Shown: positions 37,290 to 45,847, counted from the stretch's first letter. The stretch is DNA of 64,000 nucleotides from Desulfobulbus alkaliphilus (GCF_016918545.1 NZ_JAFFQC010000006.1:91099-155098); one strand, 5' to 3'. Translations and numbers: made by a program. Notes: generated from the letters alone by a model not told the origin.

Positions 37290-37946
37290 TTAAAGCAGGT
37301 GATTCTGTGAAATCACCAAGAGGAAAACGACCAACAGGTAAACAAAACCCATAAAGGCCACGAGCGCCCAGGTAATGACGCGCAGGGGGAAATCGTACTT
37401 CGGATGACTTATGCCCAAGGTCTGGAGCAGGGACCAGAAACCGTGACTGATGTGCAGCAGAAGAAGAACGATGCCAGCGGTGTAGATAAGCGTGAATACA
37501 GGGTTGTTCAGTACCTGAGTAACAAAATCAGCGATTGTTTTGACCTCGGTTTTTTCCGGAAAAGAAAAGTTCACCAGATGGATCAAAATAAAAACCAGAA
37601 TCGCTACACCTGTATAGGGCATGGTTTTTGATGCCCAGGTGCTGCCCCCTGCAGAAGTTTCCATTTCGTATTTTCCGCCTCTGCTTTTGCGGTTTTCCAG
37701 GAAAAGGATGACACCGGTGACAATGTGGATGAGGAAGATGGTGTACAATCCGATCTCAAAAATAGGCACGAATATGCCCAGTGAGTGGAGATGATGCGCG
37801 TACGCATTGAACGCTTCTCTCCCCCAGAAGATGGTACTGTTGCCTATGGCATGGACGAGCAGAAATCCGCCCAGCATAAAGCCAGTGAGAGCCATGATGT
37901 ACTTTTTGCCCAGGGACGATCGACAAGTTTGGATGAACCACGACAT
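37290..37946 (-). CDS. sdhC: Fumarate reductase/succinate dehydrogenase cytochrome b subunit (type B)
   Basis: The 218-residue product has five predicted membrane helices (for example MALTGFMLGGFLLVHAIGN, IGLYTIFLIHIVTGVILFL, VAILVFILIHLVNF, LIYTAGIVLLLLHISHGF). Histidines placed in several of these helices suit two haem b groups. The single large subunit matches the Wolinella FrdC/Bacillus SdhC class. It anchors SdhAB and exchanges electrons with menaquinone. It is the first gene of the operon. Confidence 0.93.
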   Translation of the reverse strand: MSWFIQTCRSSLGKKYIMALTGFMLGGFLLVHAIGNSTIFWGREAFNAYAHHLHSLGIFVPIFEIGLYTIFLIHIVTGVILFLENRKSRGGKYEMETSAGGSTWASKTMPYTGVAILVFILIHLVNFSFPEKTEVKTIADFVTQVLNNPVFTLIYTAGIVLLLLHISHGFWSLLQTLGISHPKYDFPLRVITWALVAFMGFVYLLVVFLLVISQNHLL

Positions 37947-38073
37947 AATTACAGTTCCTGAATGAGAGTTGAGGGGTTGAAATACATTTGTTCCAAGGTC
38001 AAAACAATAAGCAGTATCAAGGATTTTTTAAACTGAACGATCATTCATTAACCACCACATGTCTATCCTGTCA

Positions 38074-38123
38074 AGAAAAAAACGCCGCTGCTTTCGTCCT
38101 GGGTGGTGGCCGAAACAGCAGCG
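38074..38123 (-). terminator. Intrinsic terminator after the cNMP/DUF4388 gene
   Basis: On the minus strand CGCTGCTGTTTCG pairs with CGAAAGCAGCG (small bulge), followed by GCG and seven T residues. It separates the cNMP-binding gene from the downstream sdh operon. Dispersed repeat copy 8 lies between that gene and the terminator, so the repeat would be transcribed. Confidence 0.75.
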
Positions 38124-38170
38124 ATTCTCATCAATTTTGAAAACAGTCAATCGTGGTGCCTTGATGAACA

Positions 38171-38272
38171 CCTGGAATCCGCGACCGTTCGGGTAAACCT
38201 TACTTCGTCGGACGGGTACGGGCAATGAGCATGGTTGCGAACGGACGCCTGGGAGGGCGGTGGGTGAGGGTA
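38171..38272 (+). repeat. Dispersed repeat copy 8 (partial)
   Basis: It begins CCTGGAATCCGCGACCGTTCG and runs through CGGACGGGTACGGGCAATGAG to GGGCGGTGGGTGAGGG, then stops. The proximal part of the left hairpin arm and most of the right domain are missing. It lies just downstream of the leftward cNMP/DUF4388 gene. Confidence 0.75.
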
Positions 38273-38278
38273 CAGGTG

Positions 38279-39373
38279 TTAAGGGGACCGTTGAACGATA
38301 CGTTCATCCATGCGCTGTAAGCCTTCCATCAACAATTTCATGAAATACCCGATTTCAGGGATTTCAAAATCCTCGGGAGGTAATCCCGGAGTGAATTTAA
38401 AACGCCCTTTTTTCTCTTTTAACACTTCATAAAAGGCTGACTCCCCCTTGATTCCCCCATAGCTCGCCTTGATAAGGGAGCCTTGTCGAAAGGAAAAACG
38501 TGCTGTACCTTTAGTTAATTGGGTTATGGTCAAGATTCCCGTTTTGCTATTGACATTCAAGGTCTGCAGCAATGCCTCCGGTGGGATTTCCTCGAGTTTT
38601 CCTATCATCCCCGAAGCGTAATCATCTGATCTGATTTTATTGGAATCGGTCAGTCTTCTCGCGAGCAGCCTGGTGAAGAACATGTGCAGCGTCGGATATT
38701 TTTTCAATAAGGAGTTGAAATGCTTATGGTCAATAGAGAGCAGTTGGCAAGACTCCCGGGCTTGGACTGTGGCACCGACATTTTCGTCACAAATGAGGCT
38801 CATCTCGCCAAAAACCTCCCCCCGCTGCAGGGTTGAGATAGGAAGAGCCGCATCATTAAGGATGTCAACCTGACCGGAGATGATAATGAAGAAGTATCCG
38901 CCAGGGTCACCTTTGCGCAGGATGATATCGTTTTTGTCATACTCTCGTAGTTTGAAGTGTTTGATTACTTTACTGAAATTATTCTCATCAATATTGCGGA
39001 AAAAAGGTATTTCCCGCAGGATATGGTACATGCTGCCGATTCGATTGTTGGCTCCGTTTGCACCTCCATCGGTACTCGTTGTCCGGTGATGCTCAATGCG
39101 AATGGAACCGGTGCAACCGCTGCAAGAAAGGATGCAATCAGGAATTTGATCGGCACGTTCGTATTCAATGATAATTCTGGTCAGGTCCCCATTGAGGACC
39201 TTGCAGTGACCGCGATTTGCCGGTGAATGAATGACCGTGGTATTAATGAAGGTATGTTCATCGCTGTTATCCATGGAAATGGCAATGCCGGAAATCTGCA
39301 CGACATCACCAAAGCGATAGAGGGGACAATGTCTGGTCTCACAGACGCGAAAATCGATTTTGGGAAAACCCAT
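38279..39373 (-). CDS. Cyclic-nucleotide-binding protein with Cys-rich N-terminus and DUF4388 (PATAN-like) C-terminus
   Basis: The 364-residue product has three parts. The N-terminus (CETRHCPLYRFGDVVQISG ... CILSCSGCTG, about 1-110) is Cys-rich and may bind a metal or cluster. A cNMP-binding domain follows (IILRKGDPGGYFFIIISGQV, RGEVFGEMSLI; the consensus phosphate-binding Arg is replaced in ENVGATVQ). The C-terminus (LLQTLNVNSKTGILTI, GSLIKASYGGIKGESAFYEVL) is DUF4388. A sensor or regulator is inferred. The start is set by GGAG seven bases upstream of the ATG. Confidence 0.82.
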   Translation of the reverse strand: MGFPKIDFRVCETRHCPLYRFGDVVQISGIAISMDNSDEHTFINTTVIHSPANRGHCKVLNGDLTRIIIEYERADQIPDCILSCSGCTGSIRIEHHRTTSTDGGANGANNRIGSMYHILREIPFFRNIDENNFSKVIKHFKLREYDKNDIILRKGDPGGYFFIIISGQVDILNDAALPISTLQRGEVFGEMSLICDENVGATVQARESCQLLSIDHKHFNSLLKKYPTLHMFFTRLLARRLTDSNKIRSDDYASGMIGKLEEIPPEALLQTLNVNSKTGILTITQLTKGTARFSFRQGSLIKASYGGIKGESAFYEVLKEKKGRFKFTPGLPPEDFEIPEIGYFMKLLMEGLQRMDERIVQRSP

Positions 39374-39500
39374 GAAAAACTCCGGGAACGATGTATAATG
39401 AAATATTTTAAATTTTTGGTGCCTGTCATCCGCCCTGAAATCAGTTCGGCAATGCATCATGCCTGCATCTGATTACATGATTTCCTATTCCGTATCTGGT

Positions 39501-39720
39501 ACCTGAATCCGTGAGCGTTCGTCCGTGCGTCAGTTTTATTGTCTGTGACCGTTCGATTAAAGTGAACTTTATCGAACGGTTACGGGCAATGAAGATGGCG
39601 TGCGGACGGACGCCCCGGAGGGCGGCTGGTGAAAATTATTATCAAGGATTCAGCTGCAACTATAATCTGATTACAGCTAGCTATAACCAAAACAAGAGCC
39701 CGGCCGTCACGGATTCAGGT
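39501..39720 (+). repeat. Dispersed repeat copy 9 (best-preserved, reference copy)
   Basis: A 220-bp element with perfect 14-bp terminal inverted repeats: ACCTGAATCCGTGA at the left and its exact complement at the right. The left part (39515-39613) folds into a hairpin of about 47 bp with a TGAA loop, with one mismatch and one bulge. The right part is closed by GGCGGCTGG (39621) and CCGGCCGTC (39700). It contains TTATCA-N16-TATAAT (39639-39666). No open frame lies within. Confidence 0.93.
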
Positions 39721-40035
39721 GGTAGTGAATTGGTCACGTTCAGGTGCCATTGGCAGTATTATGTGCGAAAAGAACTGACCTTTCAAGGAAATCATATCCC
39801 TCGTCCGATCCTTGAGAGAGTCTTTTCCGCGGGCTTTTCAACAGGATCATCACCAAACGCCAGGGTTGGAACGGCGTGATGTGCTCGCTCCTCACTTGTT
39901 GAAGGCCACAGGGGAACCTGGACCTGTGCTGACGTGGCTGCTCACACAGCCTCTCCAGGCAGGCAGTCGCGACCGGACAAAGATGGGTGAGCGGGTTCGA
40001 TTGCACAGAATTTTTCATTTTCAGGAAAGTTACCT
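39721..40035. other. Intergenic region before the 532-residue unknown gene
   Basis: It contains motif C (39918-39948, with GACGTGGCTGCTC), also found before the radical SAM and trpB genes and in the sucC upstream region. No gene-like frame or clear promoter was found. Confidence 0.4.
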
Positions 40036-41634
40036 ATGTTTTGGACATCGATTTCCCCGCAGGGTCGATTTCGGATAGGCGTCCATACCCCCACGTACCA
40101 GGTGAGCAATCTGCGCAGGAAGGATTACATCTGTGCCCTGGGGCTTCAGGAGGACGATGTCATTGTCGATAACCACGGGAATGTTCCACCCGGCGATGTG
40201 AATGTCGATAATGCACGACCCATCTACGAAATTTGCAATCCTTTGCCCTTCCGTGGCTGTACTTTTATCGATTCCGGCTGGGCGGATGACCGGGCCTCCG
40301 ATCCCGGCTCGATTGCGCTGACACAGCGCCCTCAGCTGTCGCTGCGAAAGCTGCTCAATGATCATTGTGCGCCGGAGTCCGTGCGGGAACTGCTCCTTCA
40401 CATGCCCCTGCCCCTGCGCTATGAATTAGCGGCAACATCCACTGACCCCGAAGAATTGATCTGGCTCGCGGAATCCTGCTGTTCGATGGTGTTTGCTGCT
40501 CACGGTCAACCGGTTGGGCTGCGCTATGAACAGCAAAACGGTCGCCGTCGACCCATTATTCATGATTTTGAACTGTTTGAAACCATAGCTAACAATCCGT
40601 ATCTTCCAGACGTCTATAAGGAGGTTATGGTGCTTCGTCCCGGGGTGCAGGGCAGCAGTGAAATTGTCGGTGATTACCAGGCCGACCAGACCGAGATTTT
40701 TGAATACCTGCGGAGTAATTCATATATCCCTTGGGGGCATTATGCAGCCAATTTTGCGCATACCTGCATCCGGTACCGGATTGCCGAGTTAAGCCTTGCC
40801 GACATGGAAGGACTGCGTCATCTGTATTACCAGCGGATGTATGTGACTCTTGCCGAACAACTCGGCCTGCAACCTGATGTGCGCCGGCGTTCCCTGACCA
40901 AAGCAGAATTGGAGCACCTGCGGCTGCAGATTATTGGTGTGTCCACCGCTCAGGATTCCCGGCAGGTGGCTTTGGCCACTTTGTGGGGATGGAATTTCGG
41001 GTATGATTTTTCCGGGACTGGGTATCGTCTGCACGCCTCGCATCAGATGATTCATCAGCAGTACGCCACCGTGCCGCCATGGGTCGCGGATGCCGACGGT
41101 GGTCCGGACCGATTCCCTGCCTTCAGCAGCGGCGATCAGGTGGCTGATGTGATCGAACGGTACCGGCGAGAGTACCAGTCCGATTTTTTTGCAGATTATT
41201 TGAGGGCACTGTTCGCAAACACTCGGATCGATAATACCTCCGGGGAGTCGTCCCTGGTGGTCTGGCAAGATCGGAATGTCCTGCTTTTTGTGCCCAAAGC
41301 GCAGGTATCCCAATGGGAAGTACAGCTGATGGTCCTTGCCGATGGGGAGACCGGTCCAGTGGGGAATGTTTTTGAGGCTGATGAAGCGGTACGCAGCTCA
41401 ATCGATGCGGGGATCCTCAAGGCCCAGCAGGTGCTAGCCGGCCTGGGGGCCACTCTGGTCACTTCCATCGAATATTCCAAGCGACTGGGGATGAACAACG
41501 GCCAGCGGCTCCTCTATGCCTTTCTTCCTAAACTGCCCTGGTCCATGGGCGCGTTCAGCGAGGCCCAGGGGCGTTATATTCTCGGTCATTATCCCGAGGA
41601 TTTTGCCATCGCCTGTCGGCGGCAGTTGCAGTGA
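40036..41634 (+). CDS. Unknown protein, C-terminus faintly GalT/HIT-like
   Basis: The 532-residue product is not confidently recognised. It has no signal peptide or membrane segment and a balanced composition. The C-terminal third (VWQDRNVLLFVPKAQVSQWE, then PWSMGAFSEAQGRYILGHYP) recalls the second half of GalT-like HIT-fold proteins, including the late Gly-rich block before PED/PEE, but no HxHxH catalytic triad is present. The start is MFWTSISPQGRF; the frame context gives no better option. It is followed by trpBA but separated by over 200 bases. Confidence 0.6.
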   Translation: MFWTSISPQGRFRIGVHTPTYQVSNLRRKDYICALGLQEDDVIVDNHGNVPPGDVNVDNARPIYEICNPLPFRGCTFIDSGWADDRASDPGSIALTQRPQLSLRKLLNDHCAPESVRELLLHMPLPLRYELAATSTDPEELIWLAESCCSMVFAAHGQPVGLRYEQQNGRRRPIIHDFELFETIANNPYLPDVYKEVMVLRPGVQGSSEIVGDYQADQTEIFEYLRSNSYIPWGHYAANFAHTCIRYRIAELSLADMEGLRHLYYQRMYVTLAEQLGLQPDVRRRSLTKAELEHLRLQIIGVSTAQDSRQVALATLWGWNFGYDFSGTGYRLHASHQMIHQQYATVPPWVADADGGPDRFPAFSSGDQVADVIERYRREYQSDFFADYLRALFANTRIDNTSGESSLVVWQDRNVLLFVPKAQVSQWEVQLMVLADGETGPVGNVFEADEAVRSSIDAGILKAQQVLAGLGATLVTSIEYSKRLGMNNGQRLLYAFLPKLPWSMGAFSEAQGRYILGHYPEDFAIACRRQLQ

Positions 41635-41790
41635 ATGCTTGTGTTGTTCCCTGTCAAGGGGTTGAACCTGCTTGGTTTGCCGCGTTCCCCAATGGTCAGC
41701 GGACTCGCAGGCGCTCCAGATTTGTCCAGGCGTGGCTGCTCGCTCCAGTCCCTCTCCGCCGGCATCCCTGACCTTATGTCCGCGGTTGAA

Positions 41791-41843
41791 TATGTCAGCA
41801 CACCTCGATTAAGAAAAATACATCTCGTTTCCGGATGGACATG
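41791..41843 (+). repeat. Short dispersed motif B, copy 2
   Basis: TATGTCAGCACACCTCGATT followed by an A-rich stretch and CTCGTTTCCGGATGGACAT. It ends just before the trpB ribosome-binding site and closely resembles the sequence 87 bases before the chemoreceptor start. Confidence 0.5.
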
Positions 41844-41860
41844 AACAGAGGATGATAAAA

Positions 41861-43087
41861 ATGAAAAAAGGATATTACGGGCAATGGGGAGGAGCTTTTA
41901 TTCCCGAAGTTCTGCAGGCGACCTTCGAGTCTCTCAACAAAGCCTATGCAGCCGCCAGGAATGATCCTTCCTTCTGGCAGGAATACGTAGCGCTCATGGG
42001 TAATTATTCCTGTCGGCCGACGCCGCTGACCTATGCTGAGAATCTGAGCCGCCATCTGGGTGGCGCCAAAATCTACATTAAACGCGAGGATCTCAATCAT
42101 ACCGGTGCGCATAAGGCCAATAACGTCATGGGCCAGGGGCTTCTGGTCCGGCGTATGGGCAAAAAACGGGTGATCGCCGAAACCGGTGCAGGCCAGCATG
42201 GTGTGGCCACGGCAACCATGGCGGCCCGTTTCGGTTTTCAATGCACCATCTACATGGGTGAGGAAGATGTTGCCCGGCAGCGGCCCAATGTATTCTGGAT
42301 GGAAAAACTCGGTGCTACGGTCGTGCCGGTCACCGATGGTTCCCGGACGCTCAAGGATGCCATGAATGAGGCTTTTCGTGACTGGGTGACCTCCATGGAC
42401 GAAACCCATTATGTGATCGGGACCGTCTGTGGACCGCACCCATTCCCGGAAATGGTGGCCTGGTTTCAGTCGATTATCGGTCAGGAAGCGAGGGAGCAGA
42501 TTGTTCAACAGCACGGCCGTCTGCCGGATAGAGTCTATGCCTGTGTAGGCGGTGGATCCAATGCCATGGGGATTTTTCAGGGATTTCTCGATGCACCCGA
42601 CGTGGACCTGATTGGCGTCGAAGCTGGCGGAATGGGAATTGATACCGGGCAGCACGCCGCCCGTATGGTCCCGGGGTGCGGTGCTTCCGCAGGTGTGGCC
42701 CAGGGATATAAAACCATGTTCCTCCAGGATCCGGAGGGGCAGATGCTCGATACCCACTCCATAGCCGCAGGGCTGGATTATGTCGGTGTTTCACCCATTC
42801 TTGCCCATTTCGGCGAGCAGGGGAGGGTTCGTTTCGAATCAGCCACCGATGCTGAAGTCATCGCTGCCCTGAGCCTTGCCATGCGCACCGAAGGGCTTAT
42901 TCCAGCCATGGAATCGGCACATGCATTTGTCCAGGCCATCAAAGAGGCACCGGCCATGTCCCCGGATCAGGCTCTTATTATCAATATGTCCGGACGGGGC
43001 GATAAGGATATTTTTACTATTGCGCATGCCTTTGACGATCCTTCCTGGAAAGAGTTCATTGTCAAGCGGGCAGAGGCGTACAGATAA
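41861..43087 (+). CDS. trpB: Tryptophan synthase beta chain (TrpB1)
   Basis: The 408-residue product has KKGYYGQWGGAFIPEVL at the start, the PLP lysine in HTGAHKANNVMGQGLL, ETGAGQHGVATATMAARFG, and the phosphate-binding GGGSNAMG loop. It condenses indole (from TrpA) with serine. A second ATG three codons in is used because GAGG then lies at normal spacing. trpA follows 54 bases later; the other trp genes are not in the window. Confidence 0.95.
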   Translation: MKKGYYGQWGGAFIPEVLQATFESLNKAYAAARNDPSFWQEYVALMGNYSCRPTPLTYAENLSRHLGGAKIYIKREDLNHTGAHKANNVMGQGLLVRRMGKKRVIAETGAGQHGVATATMAARFGFQCTIYMGEEDVARQRPNVFWMEKLGATVVPVTDGSRTLKDAMNEAFRDWVTSMDETHYVIGTVCGPHPFPEMVAWFQSIIGQEAREQIVQQHGRLPDRVYACVGGGSNAMGIFQGFLDAPDVDLIGVEAGGMGIDTGQHAARMVPGCGASAGVAQGYKTMFLQDPEGQMLDTHSIAAGLDYVGVSPILAHFGEQGRVRFESATDAEVIAALSLAMRTEGLIPAMESAHAFVQAIKEAPAMSPDQALIINMSGRGDKDIFTIAHAFDDPSWKEFIVKRAEAYR

Positions 43088-43141
43088 AAGGATGTAGCCC
43101 GGGGTCCATCAATCCGGCCTGCTTTTGGAAAGAGGTGTGAA

Positions 43142-43924
43142 GTGACCAGAGAACTGGAGCAAGTGTTACGAACACGACGTGTGGACAAACCTATCCTGCT
43201 GATGACCCATCTGGTGGTGGGATACCCTTCCCTGGAGGTGAATCGCGCTGTCATTCGTCAGATGGCAGCCCATGGGGTCGACTGCATTGAATTGCAGATT
43301 CCTTTTTCCGAACCTATTGCCGATGGCCCGGTGATTCTCAGAGCCAGCCAGGAGAGTCTCCGCCATGGGACCCGGGTCGAGGATTGCTTTCGTTTCGGGC
43401 AGGAGATGGCAAGGGAATACCCTGATATCTGTTTTCTCTTTATGACCTATTACAATATTGTTTTTAAATATGGGGAGCAAAACTTCCTCCATCGAACCCG
43501 CGATATTGGTTTTCTTGGGACCATAATCCCGGATCTGCCCCCGGAAGAAGGGCAAGAGTACCTGAAAACCAGTAAAAAACTGGGATTGGCTCCGATTCTT
43601 TTTTTTACCCCCACGTCCAGTGATAAACGAATGCGAGAGGTTGCCGGGCAGGGCCAGGGGTTCATGTATTGCGTTGCCAGACGAGGGGTGACAGGTGGGC
43701 AGACGGCCTTTGACAGCAGTCTTGATCAGTATCTGGAGCGTTGTCGGCGGGCAACGGATCTGCCGCTGGCGGTTGGATTCGGTATCAGCAGTCGCGAGGA
43801 TGTGGCTTTGCTCACCGGAAAAGCTGACATGGCCGTCATCGGCACTGCAACCATTCGGTTGGTGGATCAAGAAGGCGCTGAGGCGACCGGTCCATTTGTT
43901 GCCGGGTTGCTCGCCTCTCGCTGA
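43142..43924 (+). CDS. trpA: Tryptophan synthase alpha chain
   Basis: The 260-residue TIM-barrel product cleaves indole-3-glycerol phosphate. The catalytic Glu and Asp lie in DCIELQIPFSEPIADGPVIL. GTIIPDLPPEEGQEY and AVGFGISSREDV are other family blocks. The start is GTG, with AAAGAGGTG upstream. It is paired with trpB1, as needed for the channelled alpha-beta complex. Confidence 0.95.
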   Translation: MTRELEQVLRTRRVDKPILLMTHLVVGYPSLEVNRAVIRQMAAHGVDCIELQIPFSEPIADGPVILRASQESLRHGTRVEDCFRFGQEMAREYPDICFLFMTYYNIVFKYGEQNFLHRTRDIGFLGTIIPDLPPEEGQEYLKTSKKLGLAPILFFTPTSSDKRMREVAGQGQGFMYCVARRGVTGGQTAFDSSLDQYLERCRRATDLPLAVGFGISSREDVALLTGKADMAVIGTATIRLVDQEGAEATGPFVAGLLASR

Positions 43925-44022
43925 TCTCATGCACGAGGATTCCCGGAAAGCTCTTGTCCGCGGGAAAGAAGCGTTGCCCGCATGGGATGCACCACATATC
44001 ACGCTTACCACATCGATCAATT

Positions 44023-45822
44023 ATGACCAACGACACCAATCTGCACCTTGCAACAGCCACTGTTCTCTGGGATTTACAGCCGCTGTATTCCGGACCGGAT
44101 GTACCCGAGATACAACACGATATGACCCGCTGCCTGGAGTGGGCCGAAGATCTGTCCGCAGGGCTCAGTGGACAGGTCGCTCATCTCGAGAGTGCTGCCA
44201 TTGCTCAGGCGGTTGAACGGCTGGAAAGTATCGATTCTCTTGTTGCCCGTCTCAGTGCCTATGCTTTTCTCAACTTTATTACCCAAACCGGTAACGCCAC
44301 CGCCTCGGCGCTGCTGCAGCAGGTCGAGGAATTGGCGGCCAGAGTTGGCCGGCTGACCATTTTTTTTCGCCTGGAATGGAACCGGCTTGGCGAAGAAATG
44401 GTGACGCGGCACCTGGAACAGCCGGTGTTGCGCCACTACGGTCATTATCTCCGGACCATGCGTCAATTTGCCCCGCATCAACTTGGCACGGCTGAAGAGG
44501 AATTGCTTCAGGAACTGCGGCCTGTCGGCCGGAGTGCCTGGAATCTGCTGTTTGAAAAACTGTTCGGGCAGATGCGCTTCGGTGATCGCCGGCGCACCGA
44601 GGAAGAGGTGTTGAGTGATCTCCATCACGGCGATCGTGCCATCCGTAAAAGCAGTGCTGCTGAATTGACCGAGGGTTTACGGTCCAATCTGCATATCCTG
44701 GCCCATATTTTCAATACCTTGGCAGCGGAGAAGGCCATCGACGACAGATTGCGTTGCTATCCGGCATGGGATTCTGCCATCAACCTGGCCAATGAATTGT
44801 CAACTCGGACTGTCGAGACGCTGGTGGAAACGGTCATTTCCCGCTATGGCCTGGTGCATCGCTACTATGCGGTGAAAAAACAGCTGCTCGGGTATAATGA
44901 ATTGTTCGATTACGACCGCTACGCGCCGATTCCCGGTGGCGATACCGCACTGGTGCCCTGGGGGCACTGCCGGGATTTGATCCTTGAGGCCTTTGCCGAC
45001 TTCGCACCGGAAATGGCGACCATAGCCGAAGAATTTTTCATTGGCAAACGAATTCATGCTCCCATTCTGCACGGTAAACGGGGCGGCGCCTTTGCCCACC
45101 CCTGTGTTCCCGATGTCCAACCCTATGTGCTCGTCAATTATGCCGGAACGCCGCGTGATGTCGCCACGGTGGCCCATGAACTTGGTCACGGCGTGCATCA
45201 GGTTCTGGCTGCCGAGCAGGGGTTCTACAACAGCGATACGCCGCTGGTCTTAGCCGAGACAGCTTCAGTCTTTGCCGAGTTGCTGGTCTTTAAGGCCCAA
45301 CTGCGAGAAATGGAGGCGATGGACGCCCGTCGGGTTTTTATTTGTCAAAAGCTGGAATCGATTTTTGCCACCGTTTTTCGCCAGGTAGCGATGAATCGTT
45401 TTGAGGCGGCGATGCACAACGCTCGGCGAGAGCAGGGTGAACTGTCCGCGGAGCATCTTTCTGCTTTCTGGCTTGCCACCCAGCAACCGATGTTTGGTGA
45501 CTCGGTCACACTGACGGAAGACTATGGGATCTGGTGGTCGTATATCCCTCATTTTCTCGGAACACCCGGGTATGTTTATGCATATGCTTTCGGCGAATTA
45601 CTGGTTTTGTCGCTCTATGGTCGTTATCAGAAGGAAGGAAAAGATTTTGTTGACCGGTATTGGCAGTTATTGCGAGCAGGAGGCAACGGGTCACCGTATG
45701 AGTTGCTGCGTCCCTTGGGAATCGACCTCGATGATCCAATTTTTTGGTTGGAAGGCCTGAAGGTCATTGAACAGATGTTGTGTGATATCGAGCAGTCACT
45801 GACAAAAGACGGCAGCGGGTGA
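44023..45822 (+). CDS. pepF: Oligoendopeptidase F (M3B family metallopeptidase)
   Basis: The 599-residue product has the zinc motif HELGH in VATVAHELGHGVHQVLA and the downstream metal ligand Glu in VLAETASVFAELLVF. The N-terminal helical part (VLWDLQPLYSG, LSAYAFLNFITQTGNATA) is typical of PepF/M3 enzymes. It degrades oligopeptides in the cytoplasm. The start MTNDTNLHL is chosen by family N-termini. It follows trpA by about 100 bases. Confidence 0.93.
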   Translation: MTNDTNLHLATATVLWDLQPLYSGPDVPEIQHDMTRCLEWAEDLSAGLSGQVAHLESAAIAQAVERLESIDSLVARLSAYAFLNFITQTGNATASALLQQVEELAARVGRLTIFFRLEWNRLGEEMVTRHLEQPVLRHYGHYLRTMRQFAPHQLGTAEEELLQELRPVGRSAWNLLFEKLFGQMRFGDRRRTEEEVLSDLHHGDRAIRKSSAAELTEGLRSNLHILAHIFNTLAAEKAIDDRLRCYPAWDSAINLANELSTRTVETLVETVISRYGLVHRYYAVKKQLLGYNELFDYDRYAPIPGGDTALVPWGHCRDLILEAFADFAPEMATIAEEFFIGKRIHAPILHGKRGGAFAHPCVPDVQPYVLVNYAGTPRDVATVAHELGHGVHQVLAAEQGFYNSDTPLVLAETASVFAELLVFKAQLREMEAMDARRVFICQKLESIFATVFRQVAMNRFEAAMHNARREQGELSAEHLSAFWLATQQPMFGDSVTLTEDYGIWWSYIPHFLGTPGYVYAYAFGELLVLSLYGRYQKEGKDFVDRYWQLLRAGGNGSPYELLRPLGIDLDDPIFWLEGLKVIEQMLCDIEQSLTKDGSG

Positions 45823-45847
45823 TACATCACGCCGCTTTTGCAACCGC

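Noticed and set aside
39501..39720. Consistent target-site duplications around the repeat
   Set aside because: Flanks were compared at the full copies; short matches (GGT, TGA) occur at single sites but no common length or pattern emerges.
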